A stretch of 64,000 nt of DNA, from the NCBI RefSeq assembly GCF_000801105.2, contig NC_079517.1:9672001-9736000 (forward strand), read 5' to 3'. The position numbers and the translations under genes are program-made. The notes under the pieces are model-generated. The model worked only from the letters and a program-made list of their open reading frames with translations. It was not told where the DNA came from and made no database searches. Below are positions 13,008 through 26,333 of the stretch, piece by piece (the stretch's first letter is position 1; the number at the start of each line of letters is the position of its first letter). The stretch is from Raphanus sativus (taxonomy: Eukaryota; Streptophyta; Magnoliopsida; Brassicales; Brassicaceae).

Positions 13008-14452
13008 TAGGGATGTTAATATGGGTTTGAAACCCGAAGGCCCATATGGGTTTATAAAAAAATAAATGCCCATTTAGACCCATTTAACTATTTGGGTTTT
13101 ATATAGGTAACCCTTTTAAGACCCATTTATTAAATGAGTTTTCTCTGAAAGAAATGGGTATTCATTTAACCCATTTATATTTTTTTTTGACTTAAACGAC
13201 AACGTATTTTTTTATTTCTTTTCTTCTCCTTCGATCAGATCGCGTAAGGGCCAAGGGGAGAACAAGTCCTCCGATCTCCTCCGATCTCCTCCAATTCAAC
13301 CCATCACCTCAGACGAAGGCTCTTTCTCTCTCTCTCTTCTCTCTCTCTTCTCCGAGACCCATCGTCTCCTTCGAAGTTCGAATCGAAGGCTCTTCCTCTC
13401 TCTCTTCTCCGAGACTCCGATCGTCTCCTCCAAGCTCTCTCTCGCTTTGCCGCCTCCCTCGATCAACTTCTGTGATTCCTCGTTCTGGGTACTTCTGTGA
13501 GCATTTGTTTTTGATGATTATGAAACTTGATGATTATGCGATTGTTTAACTTTGTGTGTTATTTCTGTATAAGGTGGAGAAGTCGAGCTTCATCACTCAT
13601 CAGTCATCACCATAGGTTCGTCCTCGAGCTCTCTCTCAGCCATTAAGCTTCATCAGTCTTCGTCCTCGACCAAACCCATCAGCCATTAAGGTAACTGTGT
13701 ATAGCGTGTGTATTGACTTTGAATTGACTTTGAATTGTTGAGCAATAAGCGTGTGCATCGTTTTAGTTTCATTAAGCTTCTTTAGAGAGACTGCATTGAG
13801 TTCAATAAAGGATTCATCAACAGTCATGGCTTTCGTAGAGCATTGACTTTGAATTGGTAGCTTTTTCGATTGGTTTCAGATGTGCATCGTTTTAGTTTTC
13901 TTGGTGAATGCATACCTTTGGTTTATGAGTTTTCCTTTGTTGTTTGTGTGTAGAAACACAAATCGATGAGAAAGGCCGTGAGGTTAAGAGTAAAGGATTC
14001 ATCAACAGTCATGGCTTTTGTTTTTTTTATCTTTTTGATTCATTTCTGAACTAGTGTTCTTTTTGAAATGTATACATTTATCTAGAGTCCATAAAGTTAA
14101 AAAAAATTATTGATAAATAATTTATTTAATATTTGACACAAAGCAAGCAAGAATACATATCAAAAGTTATTGATAAATGATTTATTTAGAGTTCATAAAG
14201 ATAAAAGGTGAAAAAAAAAGAAATTATCTATTTAAAATCATTTTATAAACATAACTAATGCAAAAAAAAAAAAATCTAGTCTAAATGGGTCTAAATGGGT
14301 TTAAATGGGTACATATAAATTTTATGGGTTCTAAATGGGTAACCCTAATAGGTCTAACCTATATGGGTCTAAACTTATATGGGTTCTAAATGAGGTGGGT
14401 ACTAAATGGGGTGGGTCTAAATGGGGTGGGTTTACCCATATTAACATCTCTA
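13008..14452. mobile_element. hAT-superfamily element, non-autonomous, 1445 bp
   Basis: Terminal inverted repeats TAG(G/A)GATGTTAATATGGGT at both ends, flanked by a perfect 8 bp target duplication CTCTCAGT (13000-13007 and 14453-14460), diagnostic of hAT elements. Both ends carry tandem AAATGGGT(C/T)T motifs. The interior (13230-14030) is CT-rich and GC-richer, with duplicated pieces (CGAAGGCTCTT..., TCATCAACAGTCATGGCTT at about 13813 and 13999), resembling captured UTR-like sequence. No transposase frame. Confidence 0.9.
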
Positions 14453-14734
14453 CTCTCAGTATAGAAGTTAAATAAAATCAAAACTATAATTTTTTGGGTC
14501 AATTTGATCAATAATCATATAAATCCTAACAATTAAGAATATAACCATGAAAAACTGTGTCAATTTGATGTAGAAATGGACCACGTTCTCCTTTCTGGCG
14601 CGTGAGATTTGATTAATGCAACGATTGATATCGTACTATACTATGTTTGTCAAATATATAGAATAGAACAATTAATTTATAACAACAACCATTATGAAGA
14701 AGATAAATAAAATAAGAAAGCTGAAAAATATTAA

Positions 14735-15207
14735 GGGTTTGTATAGAGTACCCTTTACCCTAAACCAAATTATATATCTACACCATATACTCTAAACTCA
14801 GACCCTAAACCCAAACCAAATACTCTAAATCCAAACAAAATACTCTAAATCCAAACACTAAACCCAAACCATATACCATAAACACTAAACCCAAACCATA
14901 TACCATAAACCCAAACCATATACACTAAACCCTAAACCCAAACCATATACACTAAACCCTAAACCCAAACCACATACCATAAGCCCAAACCCTAAACCCA
15001 AACCATATACCCTATACCCTAAACCCAAACCATATACCATAAACTCAAACCATATACCTTAAACCCAAACCCTAAACCCAAATCATATACCCTAGACCCA
15101 AACACTAAACCCAAACCATATATCCTAAACCCTAAACCCAAACCATATACCCAAACCGTATACCCTAAACCTAAACCCTAATCATAAACCCTAAACCCAA
15201 ACTTTTA
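14735..15207 (+). repeat. Degenerate telomere-like satellite
   Basis: About 20-30 copies of variants of CCCTAAACCCAAACCATATA. The CCCTAAACC core equals the plant telomere unit mixed with a CATATAC spacer. Confidence 0.85.
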
Positions 15208-15539
15208 TCCATTACGTGACTATGATATACATGTTATAGTATGGAATACTCGACACACCCACAAACTTTGTATATATGAAATTCTCTAAAATTTTCTTAG
15301 AGAGAAATGATGAGTGACGACGGTGTTGGAGAACAAAACAGTGTAGCTGATCAAGTATTGAGTAACAAGAATCATGAGACATAGAAAGAGATATAAATTG
15401 CAAAATAAGAGAAAAAAAAATGTATTGTACTATACTGTAATTTAAAATAGTATAGAACATATGACGCATGATATGAGATAGGGATTATGAAGAAAATTAG
15501 AGAATACGATAGAAAGAAAGAGAAAAAAACGGATGTAAG

Positions 15540-15900
15540 AGAGAGAGAGGGAAGATGTCAAATAGATAGAAGAAAATGGGATGCCGAATAGATAAAAGAT
15601 GATGGAGATGTCGAATAGAAGGAGGGAGGGGAGAGAGAGAAAGTGGTGAGGGATGGAGTAGAGGAGAATGAGAAAGTGGTGGTGGCTATGGTAGAGGAAG
15701 GAGATAAAAGAGAAAGAGAGGAAGGGAGGGATGGAGTAGACAAAGGAACATGGGAATAAGTGGTAGTGGCTATGGTGGTAAATGAGGGAAGGAGGAAAAG
15801 AGGGAATAGACAAAGAAACATGCAGAGAAGGAGAAAATGGCGGGGCTATGGTGGTAGAGGAGGGAGAGAGAGAAATAGTGGAAGGGAAGAAGGTATGCAG
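15540..15900 (+). repeat. Purine-rich minisatellite, unit about 100 bp
   Basis: Three to four degenerate units containing AGTGGTGGTGGCTATGGT(A/G)G and AAGGGAGGGATGGAGTAGA. The long Ser/His-rich open frames on the complement are a by-product of composition. Confidence 0.7.
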
Positions 15901-16385
15901 AGGAAGAAAAAAGATTGTACTATGCTATGTTTCTGACTATACTATATATGTGTGTAAAATAGTATAGATTTACAATCGTGATTATAGAATATGATATAAA
16001 ATTTACAAAATATATGTTTGTTTTGAAATTTTCAAAACATATTATATGTAAAAGAAAATTTATGTTTTTATCATGTTAACTACAAAGTTCAATAGTTGTT
16101 TTAACAGAAATTAAAAGCAATTAAAAATAGAAAGGGAAAACATGTTTGTGAGAAAAAAAAAATCAGAAAAATGCATGTCAAGAACAATATGGCAATTATT
16201 ATACAAATATCATAGCCTTTCTTTTATTATGTGTATATACTTGGTTTAATTCCTACAATGGTTATGATTCTAAATTTCCCTAATTTTTTCCGACTTAAAA
16301 AACTTATTTTTTTTTGCCAGAAACCCAAACACTATAAATAATTATTTTATTCGCGAATCAAATGTTCGAAAATCATCGCTGCAAC

Positions 16386-17031
16386 TAGACTTGGGCGTTC
16401 AGTTTTTGGTACGGTTCCAGTTTGGTTCTTTCGGTTTTTGGTTTTTTATCTCTATAACAATTCGGTTATCTATGAAATTCGGTTCGGATCTGATTTGATT
16501 CTTTTTGTTTCGGGTCGGTTCATGTAATAATTATAAGAACTGATTAATATCCGATAAATTTTTCGTTCCATTTCAGTTATGGGTCGGTTCCGATTTTTGG
16601 TTAATTTTGGATAATCCGGAATAAAAAATTTGGGGATTTTTCGGATATTAATCGAATAATTCGAATAAATTTTGATATTTTGGATAAAAACTATTATGGT
16701 AATTCGGTTCTTTAGGATAATTTGGATAATTTAAAATACTTTCGATACAAAAGTATTCTTATATTTCAGTTATTTGGATAGTTCGGTGTATAAGTAGTAC
16801 GTTTTTGATTATTTAGTATTTTAATACTAAATATAATTAATATTTTTAGGTAAATAATTTTTTTTGGATATTCGGGTATCCATTCGGTTCTCGGTTTGGT
16901 TTGGGTTCGGTTTTGATTTTTCGGTTATAAAAATATAGGAACAGTTCGATTGTTTTTGAACTTCGATTCGGTTTCAGATTTGGTTTTTCAGTTAGTTTCG
17001 GTTCTGTTTTCGGTTTTTATGCCCATGCCTA
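16386..17031. mobile_element. hAT-type MITE, 646 bp
   Basis: Ends TAGACTTGGGC and (inverted) TAGGCATGGGC with an 8 bp target duplication GCTGCAAC (16378-16385, 17032-17039). The interior consists of degenerate TTCGGTTTTGG-type repeats. Confidence 0.88.
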
Positions 17032-17884
17032 GCTGCAACTCCTTTATCACTATAATTTTATTGGATACTTTTTGTCAATTATGTAGATTTTTAAAACTTC
17101 AGTTAAGAATATGAATACTGGGTATATGCACAAAATAATCTTATTGTTTTCCCTGAATATATAGTTCTAACCGTTTATGATATTATATGTAAATAGTTAT
17201 AGAGGAAGATCAATTACAAAATACGTTCAAAGGCTCCCTTAAATACAAAATCAATATTTCAAAAAAAAGAAAAAAACAATATATATATATATATATATAT
17301 CTATATCTATCTTTTCACCTGCTATATTTCTCATATAACACGATATTTTTAATGACTGCTATTTTTGATAAGATTTTTCACATGTTTCTTCTTTTTTAGC
17401 CACATCTATTTCCGTTGTCCACTAAAAAGATACAGTTCATGTAAAGTTGATATTTTAAGCATGTTTTTAAAGGAAATTCTTGTTTCGTCAGCAAAAAAAA
17501 AAGAGTAACTTGAATCTTTTTGGGTTTATTTGCAAACTAACCATATTTTGAATACAAATTAGATAAGTGTTATTGATTCTGACATAATGTAATTTCTAAC
17601 ATTTATGTCATAATATATCCGATTTATCCTTTTTCTTTGCATGTACCAGGTAAATATGTGGGAGCAATAATGTGACCAATAGAATATAAGATCAAGATCA
17701 CCTGCAAACTATTCTAAACGAAAGAAAGATGAACTATCCACGTATACCTTTATCGATTATACATATCGAATGCTCTATTTCATATCACCAAAATAGAATA
17801 GGATTTTAATTCCACTTACAACCCATAATACTAAATATATCCTAATCATAAGCCCTAGATATTAAACTTTATCCCAATCACACT

Positions 17885-18245
17885 CGAACCCCTAAATACT
17901 AAATTCTAAACTCAAATCGGTAGACCGTAAACTCAAATATAAATCCTAAACCAAATAAAATAGAATAAAATAAATAATATAGTATATATTGGTGAAATTA
18001 TGAAATGTCTATAGTTGAAGTTAATGCTGACCCCATATTTTCTCACTTTCTAAACACTAAACCCTAAATTATAATCAATAAATTATAAACGCAAATATAT
18101 ACTATAAACTCAAATATAAATCCAAAACCCAAATAAAATATTTTTGTCAATAGAATATAAAATAAATAACATAGTATACTGGTGAAATTATGAAATATCT
18201 ATGTTTTATGGAAGAAGTTAATAATGACCCCGACCATACCTCTTC
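17885..18245 (+). repeat. Tandem duplication of about 180 bp
   Basis: Two copies share AAACTCAAATATAAATCC, AATAAATAA(T/C)ATAGTATA, GGTGAAATTATGAAAT and TGACCCC, with CCCTAAA-like segments between. They are diverged. Confidence 0.65.
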
Positions 18246-18927
18246 ACCTTCTAAATTTAAACTTTAAACTCTAATCATTAGCCCTAACCCAAATATGAAT
18301 TCTAAATCCAAATATCAAAATCTAAAAAATACACAATATTATATAATATCAAATTATATTATGTAATATTAAACTATATATACAATATAGAACATAGTAC
18401 ATTTTTACAGGTTCAAAAACATATAATGATAGTTAGAACTTAAGAAAATTACAAATTGTATTTCTAAACAAAATAGAACGCCTTTTAGTAACCGTCAAAT
18501 GAAATGGAACATGATAAAATAGTATAACAACAAAAATTGTCGTATAAAAAAAATATGAAAACACATTAGTTTACATTTATATTCTATATACATGTAATAG
18601 AATAAAACATAATAACAAATATTGTTCATCTTCTCTCACATACAACAAAGATTTATTTCAAATTCATATTCTGGCGTCCTCGCGACTGTTCGCGGGTTGT
18701 TCTTTCTCGCCGATTGGACTGTAGTGACGTTTTTCCCAATCAATTTCAGAAAAATAGACGATCTCTTTTGCAACGCACTTCAAGAAGGTGAATAAACTCA
18801 GATAAGGCACACGATGTGGTATAATTAAAACAATGGGTTCGAAAAAATGGAGCAAATCATCGACAGAGATTTTTCACTTTCTCAAAAGTTACCAAAGAAA
18901 ATTAAAATAGATAATGTGAATCTAGTT

Positions 18928-19796
18928 GAAACCCAAACTGAACACCGAACTGAATAGAGTAAGCAATTAAAAAGGTGCGAGAGAGAAAGCGAGTAGAGAG
19001 AGAAAGAAAGCGCCACCGGGTTTTCAGTTCCGGCCGACGGAGTGAGCTTTACCAGTCACCGTCCGTCGGTCCGGATGTCCCCTTCTAAGTTTCTAAAAGC
19101 TCCCTTTCCTTTGAGTTTTGTATAGATCTAGGGTTCCCGTCGTCGCACTTTTCCTTTGGTGGGCGGTCGGTTTAGCTGCGCCACTGTGGCTCTTTCTCTT
19201 CTTAAGAGAACGGTTGGCTTTAGGGTTTCTTTTGGTGCGGAGGTTTTCTATGCTCCGGTGTTTGTCCGATTATTGTGATGGCTGTGGTCTCAAATCCGGA
19301 GGAGATCTCGATTCGTCGATCGATGCTCCCCGGGGAAGAAAGTGGTGATGTTGTAACTGTGGTCCGCAACACTTCGGGTGAGATCTCGGGTGTGTCCCGA
19401 TGAAGCTCTCAGGTTCGCTTAATCTCTTCGAAGTTGATGGCGGTGCAGACTCAGATTGTTCCGTTGAGGGTGGTAGCTAGAAAGCTGGTGTATGGATCCG
19501 AGGATTGCGACGGCTGGGAGGTTTGGTCGTGTCCTCTGGAGGAAATCTGCCGCGGCGACGACGAGGAGGGAGGATCCAGCGACACGTGCACATGCCCTGT
19601 GAGGATGTTGACACGTGGTGGTTTTGCTTCTCGGGTGTCGGTGGAGCGGTTTGAGTTGGGTTTCGATTTGGTTGGTGGGTTTTAGGCCGGTTTGTTTGAT
19701 TAGTGTAGTCTAATTTGGTTTTTGTGGGCTTTTGCTCGGTTGTAAAAAAGTTTGGGCATTGGGTCTTTTTTAATATATTCTATTGACGGAAAAAAG
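18928..19796 (+). mobile_element. 869 bp non-autonomous retroposon (Sadhu-like?)
   Basis: Flanked by a perfect 14 bp duplication ATGTGAATCTAGTT (18914-18927, 19797-19810), ending in TTGACGGAAAAAAG. It is much GC-richer than its surroundings. It contains open frames at 19118-19348 and 19434-19685 with no recognisable domain. Size, short A-tail and lack of a reverse transcriptase recall Sadhu elements of Arabidopsis; that name is a guess. Confidence 0.7.
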
Positions 19797-20794
19797 ATGT
19801 GAATCTAGTTACACCACGAGCCACTTTAGACATTATAATAGTTAGGAAAAAATTTCTTTTTTTTTCAGGTTACACCGGTTATTTTCAAAGACAAATTAAA
19901 TAATATTATTACATAAAATAAAATGTATATATGAAAAAACTAAATCAATTGGCTATTTAATTAATTATATTTCTTTACTATCATAGTATTTTTCTTTTAT
20001 TTTTCTTGTAGAAAAAGGGAAAGGAATGTGCATGCTAATCGTCCACGAACAATGTTCCAAATGAGACATTTCTCATAAAAGATGTAGGGTGTCACGTCGA
20101 CATCATATAAAAGGTCTCCATTTTTGTGTCATGTTGATTTCTTTGGAGATTTTACTTTGGCTTCATCCAACGAAGGTAATCGTCTTACCCAATAACTATT
20201 TTTTATTGTTCAAAAGTTTTTTATTAAAGAAAAAAATTAAACCCGGATCTATTAAAGATACAGATCTAATTTTGGATGGGAAGTGTAGCCTAAAGATAGA
20301 CCATTTCTCGAGTATTCAAATGGGCCGAAATATAATAATCCATTTCTCTATAAAATGACCAGAAAAATAATGACTTAGTATCGCATGGTAGATAGATTAA
20401 ACCTAAAATGTGATGATATCCGCAGCCCTTCCTCTTACCACTTAACCACAAATTCCCGATCCTTCGTTTACTCAAAAATTAAAATAACTATTATTTCATT
20501 CAAAAGTTAAAATAATAGTTATTTAGATTTTGAAAAAAAAATATCCCACGCAACATTTCATCAGTTAAAATAAATATATTAATAATAATTTACAATTCAT
20601 ATTGTGATTTTCTCATTTTTTATTTTCGTTTAATGCATACCTTTGATACATATTGAGATAGGAAATATAATAAGACAAATATATTTGTAAGAAATGTTAT
20701 AAAAACAAATAAATAATAAATAATAATACAATATTTCAAAACCAAATGGAAATAATAGAAATATAGAAGTTGGGGTCCAAAATTATATTATACT

Positions 20795-21116
20795 CAGTGC
20801 CGTGCCTACACTTTGTGGAGCTTAAGACAATTTCAAAATAGGGGACTTTATAAAAAAATTAAAAAGTTATCATGTAAAAATCTGAACTTTTATAACGTAT
20901 ATATTCAGCATAATGTTAAGATATAAAATCTTATAAAAAGCTAAAGAGAAAAAGACTAACATGATTAAATTTGTAGGAAACTATTTGCCATGAGTAAATT
21001 ATAAGACATGAATGTTTTAAAATTAGTTGTGTATAAAATAGGGGTCCCAAATTTAATGTATGAAGTGGGGGTCTGGGGCATTTGCCTTTCTATTAAAGCC
21101 CTAAGGCACGGCTCTG
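20795..21116. mobile_element. hAT-type MITE, 322 bp
   Basis: Ends CAGTGCCGTGCCT and (inverted) CAGAGCCGTGCCT with an 8 bp target duplication ATTATACT (20787-20794, 21117-21124). It sits within the first copy of a short tandem duplication of the host sequence. Confidence 0.9.
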
Positions 21117-21409
21117 ATTATACTAAGTGTGGCTCAAAACCAAATGGAAATAATAGAAAGAGAGAAGTTGGGGTCCAAAATTATATATACTAAGCGGGGT
21201 GCTTGATGTTTTTCTACGCATTTGAATATGTTGGAATTATTTGGTAGATCCAGTTGCAGGACATGTGTAGACTTTTAAGTCAATAAACCACTATTCCATT
21301 CACAAGCCCATATTAGCAAAACTAATGAATCGTGCCAATTCAATGATAGGTCTTGTATTATTATACGTGCACATGCGTTTAAATCTAACTAAGTATCCAT
21401 CACTGCTAA

Positions 21410-21981
21410 TATTAGGCCTGGACATTTCGAGTATGGTTCGGTTTGGGTATTTCGAGTTTCGGATAGTTTGGACAGGGTATTAGAGGATCTATTTACTACT
21501 TGACTTATTTTTGTTTTGGTTTGGTTCGGATAGTTTTGGATTCGGTCTGGATAGTAGAACTAGGAACCGAAAAATATTCGAAAAAAATTCGGTTCTTATT
21601 TGGTTCCGGTTCCAGTTTAGATATTTTGGATTACTTGGAATATTTTGGATAAAACTATCCGGATACTTTTGGATAGTTCGGGTAGTTAGAATATTTTATA
21701 ATAATATAGTTATTTTAAAATATTTTTGGATTCTTTTAAAAAACCTTTTAGTTATAAATATATATTTAGTTATATATATATATATATATATAACTAATAA
21801 TTTTATATATTTGAATACTCGTTCGGTTCTCGGTTTGATTCTGATTTGATTCAGTTATTTTGGATATAGAAATATAATAACCATTTGGATATTTGAAAGT
21901 CCACTGTTCGGTTTCTGTTAGGATATTTCAGTTTGGTTTTGATTTGTTTTTTTGGTTCCGTTTTTTTTTCACAGACTTAAC
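21410..21981. mobile_element. Probable hAT-type MITE with eroded ends
   Basis: The left end is near TAGGCCTGGACA (21414) and the right end near TTCACAGACTTA (21981). A possible target duplication ACTGCTAA is present on both sides, with three extra bases on the left. The interior has the same TTCGGTTTGG repeats as the 16386 and 32092 elements. Confidence 0.55.
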
Positions 21982-22690
21982 TGCTAATTAATACTCCATC
22001 CGTTTTGTTTTATCTGCCGTTTTACCACATTTTACACCAATGAAGAAGCTAATGTAATACCTATTTTGACCTTTTCATCAGTGTTAATGTTTAATTTATG
22101 TCATATCATTATTACTAAGGCCATTATTTAGCAAAAGATGTTGATCCCTACTCGTTTTAAAAGGGTAGAAAAAGTCTTTTCTTGTTATTGTTTACAACGA
22201 CACATATTTTGACAAAAGTTGAAGAGACGTCAATTATAGTAGAACGACTAGACCAAGTTAGCATGTCCTTTCAAAATGATATCATCCCTCATTAAGGTTT
22301 TATGTTTCAATATATAAAGATATTTTTAACTTTCTAGATAACTTTTAACTTTATCATAAACTATGTTGTCAATAGTATTTTGTTTTCTATTTTATAGTTG
22401 GTTAATATAATCCCCTAGACTATATTTACGAAATGATTTTATCATATGTCCTTTTTACAATCAGTTTTACAAAACAAATATGGCATGACTACTATAATTG
22501 ATGACATGTCTTCCGAAAAAATATGACATGGATAATTTTATTTAATGTTAATTTATATTTTTGGCAAACTTATTAGAATATGGTAATAATTCATATATTA
22601 CATTTAATATTAATATTTCTTTTTGGTAAACTTTTTTAAAATATGGTAGTATCTTATACATCATCTATAAAATAAATATATTAATATATC

Positions 22691-23270
22691 ACATTTCAAA
22701 TTTCGAAATATTATTATTTTGTATAATTATACAATTTGTATTACTAAAAAATTAAATATCTAATCGTAAGATTATTAGTTTCTTATATATCAACAAATTT
22801 TATAAATGTTGTTTAGGCTATTTTTTATAATTATACTATTTTATATCATTTTATTAGTTTTATACAGATTGATTTAATATATATCAAATATATATTAAAT
22901 ATTAGTAAGAAAATAGTAAAATCTATAAAATTTATTTTTAAATATAAGTTAGATTTGAAAAACATATATAACATTTAAAATTCGAAATATTATTTTTTGT
23001 ATAATTATACAATTTGTATTACTAAAAGTTTCAAAAATTTCTTCATTTTAAAAAAAATTTAAATATCTAATCATAAGATTATTAGTTTCTTATATATCAA
23101 TTTTTTTATAAATATTGTTTAAGCTAAGTTTTTTTATAATTATATAATTTTATATCATTTTATTAGTTTTATACAAATTAATTTAATATATATTAAATAT
23201 TAGTAAGAAAATAGTAAAATCTATAATATTTAATAAATTTATTTTTAAATATAAGTTAGATTTAAAAAAT
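22691..23270 (+). repeat. AT-rich tandem duplication, unit 280-300 bp
   Basis: Copies start at ACATTT(C/A)AAA (22691 and 22971) and share TTGTATAATTATACAATTTG, AAGATTATTAGTTTCTTATA and TTAGTAAGAAAATAGTAAAA. The downstream edge lies close to the Helitron at 23375. Confidence 0.8.
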
Positions 23271-23374
23271 TTCTTACTGCATATGGTACATGAAAACACC
23301 TAGTTTTAATTTATATTTTAATGATATTTTCTATATAAAAGATATAATTCTTAATGCATATGTCTAAAACATCA

Positions 23375-26105
23375 TCCCTTATATATTAAAATAGAAACAC
23401 TTTTAAAAATAAACCTTACCTTCATGTGTGATTTACAAGAGTGCCATTTACACGTGGCAACTCTACAATCACTCTCACCCCTTTTAGCTAAAAACCATTA
23501 GTTTACTAGATTAATTACAACTTTTGCCATTGATCACATTTATTAGTTTCGAATATTATGTATACTATAGTATGTTACGCATTATTTATAATATAATCAT
23601 ATATTTGTTACAAAATCATGTTTCAAGAATAAAACAATTGCTTAATACAAACTTTAAATATATTTGCGTTGTAAATTCTAAATATATTGCATGGTTATGT
23701 ATACAAATTTTTTATATTACTAATAATATATGTCATCAAATAGATATTCAAATCAACTTTTTTAAATAAAAAAATTCGCAAAGTATACCATTTTGATTAT
23801 AGTTGTAATTACGACTTTGATTATATTTGGGATTTTATCAATAACCATATAGTATATAAAACCATATTATATACACACCATAATCATATTATATTTGGGA
23901 TTTAAAAACACTTTTTCAAATGAAAAAAACCAATGGTTTAATATCACACCATAATATTTGATAATTTTTTATTCAAATAGTCCATAAAAAAAAACCACTT
24001 TCAAAAATGATGATCGGAAAGTCAATATTTAATATCGTAATCACTACTGCTAATCACATATTTAAAAATGATTTTAATGGCAATGCCCCAATCATAATCT
24101 ATTTGATAATATTCTAATAGTTTGAAAAAGAAAGTCAATATCATAATATTATATGTTTCCATATTAAGAATGTAGATCAATGAGATTATATTCTCATCTT
24201 TAATATTCTCATTGATAATAGTCAAAAAAAAAACTTTCAAAAAATTAATCGAGATTGACCATATAAAAAAACGAAAGTCAATAAAATGAATGGCCTATTG
24301 ATTCAATTAATTACATTTTCTTATAAATAACTATTGCTGTTTCAAATTTGACAATACAATATACATGTAATTTAAATTTTCTTGCCAATGCTGAATTTGT
24401 GTGATCCGTGGCTGTATATAAGTTAAGTTTAATGACAAGATCTTTTTATTTACAGCAAATTGCAAAATCAATCTGGTAATTTGTGTGTTAGTGAAATTTG
24501 GACGATAATTTTGGAACATAAATTTTGGTAAATTAATTTGTGAATATGTTATGTAATTAATCAGATATGATCTCATCATTTGAAATCCAATCTTTATATC
24601 TTGTATATAAATAGGTTGTCTCGAGCACATATACTCATCACAATCTTCTTCTCAAATCTTCATTATAATATCCTTTGTTATTACTCTTAATAAAAGTACA
24701 AACGAAGAGTTTAAAAAACACTTTCCATATGAATTGTTTAATTTTTTTATTTGTTTTTAAATTTGTTCCTTTCATATTTTATTATTTTATTGCTTATATT
24801 TCATTTATCTTACTTTCCATAGTGTAATTCAATGTTTCTTCTATAACAGTTGTTAGTCACCATATGTTTTCTAAAATTTATGTCTGATTATCAATCATGC
24901 CATTATGATTGATTTTGTTATGAATACATACTTATTATTGGAAACTTTTTTAGATTAACAATCACACAATCTTAACTACATGTAATCATATAAGGTTTAA
25001 AAGACAGATTATAAGTATTAAACGGGTCTATTAAGTGCAAGATTGATGTAATTAGTGCAAAATTGAATCAAATTTTCAAATTTACGGGTCTATTAAGTGT
25101 TTGCCTGCAGTAATAAATTTTAAAATTTATATTATATTTAAATAACTGTAGTTTATATTGTAGATTTTATTAATTTCATACCAATATTTTAATATAAATT
25201 TGATTAAGTTAAACATAAAATTTAGTTTTTTAGATTATACTTATTAATTTATTTATGTAAAATTATAATTCTAGATACATTTTAAAATAAATTTTGTTAA
25301 GTTATACACACAATTCAAATCAAAATAGGAAAAATAATAAATATTTTACATAAATAGTTTCGAAATTGATTAATTTATATAATTACCATTTCATGTATAA
25401 GGGATCAACTCTTATATCAATCACCAATTTATAGCTGATTTAAATTAAGATTTTATAGATGCCAAAATGTGTTTCCTATTGTATTTTCAATCACCTTTAA
25501 ATATGAGATTGATATTACTCAAAACTTATTACTTGCGCATATTACTCAAACATTTACAAAATGCATTTAATAATTCGACATCTGGTGGAATTTTTAATTT
25601 GCGTGGAGATTACTTCAAACTAGATACCATTGCATGTATAAATAGGAGATACAAACTATCATATTGACTTCACAATTGTTTTCTTCTCAAAACCACTAAA
25701 CCACTACATAAGTTTCCACCCCCTATTATATCATAGAGTTTTTGAAGATATTATGTTTTTCTCTATTTTAATTTTTTTTATATTATGTTATGCTATTGGA
25801 GGGTTTTATACATTTATTTATTTTGTTTTGTTTTATAAATTCATAGTTTATTTTATATTAGATGTTGTTTATTCTTGTGGTTCTTTTTGATTTTTTTCCA
25901 CCGCCTATATGACAAATAAACTAATACATTAACAACTTAAAAAAACATGTATAATTTGTTAGTTAACCACAAATTTTCGTCCGACTTTAATTTTATAATT
26001 TTTTCTAAATTTTTGTATGCTCTGGAATTTTATAATATCTATAATTTCAAACTTATAATTTTTTAAAATTTTCTCACTCCGCGCATGGCGCGGGTTATCA
26101 CCTAG
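23375..26105 (+). mobile_element. Helitron, non-autonomous, 2.7 kb
   Basis: 5' end TCCCTTATATATTAAAATAG at 23375. 3' hairpin CCGCGCATGGCGCGGG then TTATCACCTAG at 26105, flanked by A and T. Small frames inside (23524-23769, 24331-24630) have no recognisable product. The 5' end is nearly identical to that of the 2844-5114 element. Confidence 0.75.
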
Positions 26106-26333
26106 TATATTTTAAAAACGAAGAGAATATTTTTTTGAAAATATTCTTACCTTTCAAAATGATCTATACGTTTCCGTATGTTTATCCCTATTGGTTCATT
26201 GATACGCAATTTAAACACACGTATGGTACATAATTAATTTCATACAAGACAAATTCAATAACTTATATGGTCCATAACTTATATATGGTCCATAACCTAT
26301 AGTGGTAACGACAATGGGTTTTTATTCTTCTAA

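Noticed and set aside
15442..15821. Two overlapping long open frames on the minus strand, Ser/Phe/His rich
   Set aside because: They are the complement of a GA-rich minisatellite; both frames are equally open and repetitive.
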